A stretch of 64,000 nt of DNA from Salininema proteolyticum (GTDB taxonomy: Bacteria > Actinomycetota > Actinomycetes > Mycobacteriales > Micromonosporaceae): positions 1,550,001-1,614,000 of the forward strand of contig NZ_JBHUNX010000001.1 in assembly GCF_042685645.1 (NCBI RefSeq), in the 5' to 3' direction. Positions within the stretch are counted from its first letter, which is position 1; every line of letters starts with the position of its first letter. The notes below the pieces were generated by a model, which did no database searches, was not told where the DNA came from, and worked only from the letters and a program-made list of their open reading frames with translations. Both the position numbers and the translations under genes were made by a program. Below, piece after piece: positions 61,334 to 64,000 of this stretch.

Positions 61334-61822
61334 ATGTCCTACCCCGCCTATCCCCCGCCGGTCTACGAGGGCGAGTCCGGTGAGGTGAACGCGGTCTTCA
61401 AGGCCGCCGGGGACGCCCACCGCCTGCTGTTCGCCAACGGCGGTTCGGCCGACTACCTCGCCACGGGGGCGGAGACGAATGGGCAGTTCGGGCTCTACCA
61501 GTGGAACTTCGCCTCCGGAGTGAGCGGGCCCGAGCCGCACTTCCACAAGAGCATCTCGGAGACGTTCTTCATCCTGTCGGGATCGGTGCGCCTGTACAAC
61601 GGCGGCCAGTGGGTCGACGCGGACCAGGGCGACTTCCTGTACGTGCCGGAGGGCGGCGTCCACGCGTTCAAGAACGAGTCGGGCGAGCCGGCGTCGATGC
61701 TGCTGCTGTTCGCGCCGGGCGCTCCGAGGGAAGGGTACTTCGAAGGGCTGCACCGGCTCGGCGAGATGACCGAGGAGGAGCGCCGGGAGTTCTTCGCGAC
61801 TCACGACACCTACTGGGTCTGA
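61334..61822 (+). CDS. cupin-domain protein
   Basis: 162 aa. The double-stranded beta-helix motifs are PHFHKSISETFFILSGSVRL (HxH and E) and GDFLYVPEGGVHAF (third His). Metal binding is therefore likely, with an unknown small-molecule role. GAAAGGAGACGCC gives a strong start at 61334. It is divergent from the EACC1-like gene with 148 bp between. Confidence 0.88.
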   Translation: MSYPAYPPPVYEGESGEVNAVFKAAGDAHRLLFANGGSADYLATGAETNGQFGLYQWNFASGVSGPEPHFHKSISETFFILSGSVRLYNGGQWVDADQGDFLYVPEGGVHAFKNESGEPASMLLLFAPGAPREGYFEGLHRLGEMTEEERREFFATHDTYWV

Positions 61823-62006
61823 GCGCTTCTCGGGCCGCGGCCCGGGTTTCGGATTTCAGTCTGGTCCTGATGCCACTCGGCGTCCCCACCGTTGAGTCGG
61901 ACGCGTGTGCAAGACTTATGACGAATTTACGATCTCCTCTGTTTCCATCGGGGAATTCCCGACATCGGGCCCTCTCCGACTGAGGAGCCGGAAAGAAGAG
62001 AAGGTC

Positions 62007-62480
62007 ATGACAACCCTTAAACGCCTCGCCGCCGGAACGTTCGCCATGTTGGCGGGCCTCACGCTGGCGCTCACCGTTTCGGCGGGCACCGCCCAGGCCG
62101 TCGCGGTCGAAGGCTGTTCGCTCAGGTTCGACTACTGGTCCGGTACGAAGACCACCCCTTACGACTCCGGGGGCGCGGACGCCTGGATCAACGGCCGCTG
62201 CAACGGCGAGGTCTACTACAAGGTCAACTTCAACGCCTACGGCGAGGAACTGCGCTTGGAGGACCGCCACACCGACGGCCGCCGGGCCAGGACCATCGTG
62301 GAGGTGTACAACGGCGACAACCTCAAGGACACGGACGTCTTCGCCAACGCCGGGACCGAAACCTACAACCTCGGCACCCCCGACGGATCGGGGAACATCC
62401 CGGAGGGCTACCGCGTTGAGATGCGCCTGTGCGTCGGAGACATCGGCTGTAGCTCCGATTTCGCCTGGGGCAGGGCCTGA
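62007..62480 (+). CDS. small secreted protein, unknown
   Basis: 157 aa. The signal peptide (LAAGTFAMLAGLTLALTVSA, cleavage after AQA) is clear. The mature 125 residues are polar with four cysteines (EGCSLRFDY, NGRCNGEVYY, RLCVGDIGCSSDF), likely two disulfides, and a beta-rich pattern. GAAGAGAAGGTC precedes the ATG. Small secreted proteins of this kind are common in actinobacteria; no activity can be inferred. Confidence 0.8.
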   Translation: MTTLKRLAAGTFAMLAGLTLALTVSAGTAQAVAVEGCSLRFDYWSGTKTTPYDSGGADAWINGRCNGEVYYKVNFNAYGEELRLEDRHTDGRRARTIVEVYNGDNLKDTDVFANAGTETYNLGTPDGSGNIPEGYRVEMRLCVGDIGCSSDFAWGRA

Positions 62481-62532
62481 CGACAGCGGCGCCGGGGCCG
62501 GTCCCGCCTTCCGGCAGGGCCGGCCCCGGCCA

Positions 62533-63395
62533 TCAAACCCCGGAGGCGATCTCGTGCGCCAAGTCCACCAGGTCCGGGACGGACCGGTGCGTCGGCGCGC
62601 CCCGGCGCCAAGCGACGTACAGCGGCACGGGCGGCGCGTCGGCCAAGGGACGGAAGGCGATCCCGGGATGCCGGAACAGGCTCGGCGTCGCCTCAGTCGT
62701 GATCCCCGCGCCCCGGCCGGCGGCGATGGCCGTCATCCACTCGTCGGTGTTCCCCACCTCGATGACCGGAGAGGGCCGCGAACCGGAGGGCCACAGGTCG
62801 AGCGTGGTCGTCCCGGCGACGGTGTTGAAGACGAGCGGGAGCGGCACCAAGTCCGCCAGGGACAGTTCATCCTTGTCGGCGAGCGCACTCCCGGCGGGGA
62901 CGACCGCGAGGCGGGCCTCGTCCAGGAGCAGTTCCGTGACCAGCCCGGGCGCACCCACGTCGCCGCGCAGGAGGGCGACGTCGGCGCGGCCGGTGGTGAG
63001 CCCGCCGGTGCGGTCGTCGAGGCGGCGCAGTTCGAGCAACACGTCGGGGGATGCTCCTGGTCCCAGCGCCGCAGCAGGGGAATCGTGAGATCGCCGAACG
63101 CCGCCCAGGAATGGCCGAGGCGCAAAGGCAGCGACTGTAGCGAGCGGGGGTCGAGCGCCGTCTCGACGGCCGCCACCGCGGCGGCGGCCTGGTCCCGGAA
63201 GCGCTCGCCGGCGGCGGTGAGTTCGAGGTGGTGCGTGGAGCGGTCGACGAGCCGAACGCCGAAATGGTCCTCCAACTGCCGCAGCGTGCGCGACAGGGCG
63301 GGCTGGCCGAGGTTCAGCCGGATGGCGGCGCGTGTGATGGCGCCCTCCTCGGCGATGGCGAGAAAGGCCCTCAGGTGGCGCAGTTCGATGGTCAT
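62533..63395 (-). pseudogene. LysR-family regulator split by a one-base frameshift
   Basis: The N-terminal winged helix (MTIELRHLRAFLAIAEEGAI, LNLGQPALSRTLRQLEDHFG) is in one frame up to RRWDQEHP; the effector-binding domain (VLLELRRLDDRTGGLTTGRA, VIEVGNTDEWMTAIAAGRGA) continues in another. The shift falls in a run of five C on the minus strand (63046-63050); one more C restores HPPDVLLEL. Everything else looks intact (about 287 aa), so a sequencing or assembly error is as likely as a real mutation. It is divergent from an EamA transporter gene that it would be expected to regulate. Confidence 0.85.
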
Positions 63396-63464
63396 TCCCG
63401 TCAAGCATAACCACCGTGAGATACGCATTTCCCATTCTTTCGAAGGCTTCTTATCGTGGACGTC

Positions 63465-64000
63465 ATGACACACACGACCACCGCTCGCCTTCCGGCGGAC
63501 GCCTCTTCCCCCGCCTCCTCCCCGCAAGGCCGGTTCGACGGCCGCCTGGGCGGCATCGCCCTCGTCCTCGGCGGCGCCTTCTCGGTCCAGTTCGGCTCGG
63601 CCGTCGCCGCGCTCGCGTTCCCCATCGCCGGGGCGCTCGGCGTGGTGATGCTGCGCATCTCCATCGCCGCCGTCCTCCTGATCCTCGTCGCCCGCCCCCG
63701 GCTGCGCGACTACAGCCGCGCCGACCTCGGCACCGCCGCCCTGTTCGGGCTGGCGCTGGGCGGGATGAACATCTTCTTCTACCTGGCCATCGAACGCATT
63801 CCCATCGGCCTGGCCGTGACGCTGGAGGTGCTCGGCCCCCTCGCCCTGTCGGTGATCGTCTCCCGCCGCGGGCTGAGCCTCGTGTGGGCCGGGCTGGCCC
63901 TGGGAGGCGTCTTCCTGCTCGGGCAGGGCGGGATCGGCGACCTCGACCTGGTCGGCGCCGGTTTCGCTCTCGCCGCGGCGGCCATGTGGGCCTGCTATAT
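63465..64000 (+). CDS. EamA-family (DMT) transporter, N-terminal part
   Basis: ATG 63465 to the window end, about 178 codons without a stop. After a cytosolic N-terminus, helices of the drug/metabolite transporter type follow: GGIALVLGGAFSVQFGSAVA, LGVVMLRISIAAVLLILVA, AALFGLALGGMNIFFYLAIE, IPIGLAVTLEVLGPLALSVI and LSLVWAGLALGGVFLLGQGG. NIFFYLAIERIPIGLAVTLE is the conserved loop-helix of the EamA domain. It is divergent from the LysR gene (69 bp between), the usual arrangement of exporter and regulator. Confidence 0.9.
   Translation, partial: MTHTTTARLPADASSPASSPQGRFDGRLGGIALVLGGAFSVQFGSAVAALAFPIAGALGVVMLRISIAAVLLILVARPRLRDYSRADLGTAALFGLALGGMNIFFYLAIERIPIGLAVTLEVLGPLALSVIVSRRGLSLVWAGLALGGVFLLGQGGIGDLDLVGAGFALAAAAMWACY

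Noticed and set aside
1..64000. CRISPR array
   Set aside because: No regularly spaced short repeats found by eye anywhere in the window.

Overview
The window is high-GC DNA with actinobacterial codon use, clear Shine-Dalgarno sites and families typical of Actinomycetota: an RHS operon with FG-GAP and LamG partners, a DUF6879-like gene, pRiA4b ORF-3 proteins and an EACC1-associated caspase. I cannot name the genus.

About the first 53.1 kb reads as accessory DNA. It opens with a minus-strand operon: a secreted protein, an anchored protein, an ABC ATPase and an FtsX-like permease that leaves the window. An IS-rich tract follows (about 4.9-12.5 kb): IS200/IS605 with tnpA and tnpB, an IS5-type element, an IS21 element whose istB is cut by a second IS5-type element, and a truncated PIN gene. 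From 13.2 to 27.7 kb lies an RHS toxin operon: an FG-GAP protein, a LamG protein, a 2144-aa RHS protein with a base-composition-shifted tail, a membrane immunity candidate and small membrane or secreted proteins. It is bracketed by two ~76-bp direct repeats; the right copy contains the 3' end of a GntR regulator gene.

From 27.7 to 53.1 kb is a mosaic of small defence, metabolic and phage-like genes: an AAA ATPase, pRiA4b ORF-3, GNAT, RelA/SpoT, three NUDIX proteins, a small phage-like operon, a nuclease toxin and a HAD protein. These are mixed with a tnpB-only IS605-type element carrying a 112-bp MITE, an IS630, an ISAs1 and several IS remnants. Several genes here have one in-frame stop with the frame still readable beyond it (I36-like, DUF6879-like, HEAT-like).

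At about 53.1 kb an RNA-ligase-like fragment and a flavodoxin-fold fragment meet head to head, and GC-richer, more chromosomal-looking DNA begins. This part holds a second pRiA4b ORF-3 protein and the most striking locus of the window, a minus-strand three-gene cluster at 55174-61185: a small EACC1-like protein, a 1447-aa caspase fused to four FtsK/EccC-type P-loop modules, and a membrane protein with a cytosolic alpha/beta domain. I read it as an NTP-dependent conflict system. A cupin protein, a small secreted protein, a LysR gene with a one-base frameshift and a divergent EamA transporter end the window.
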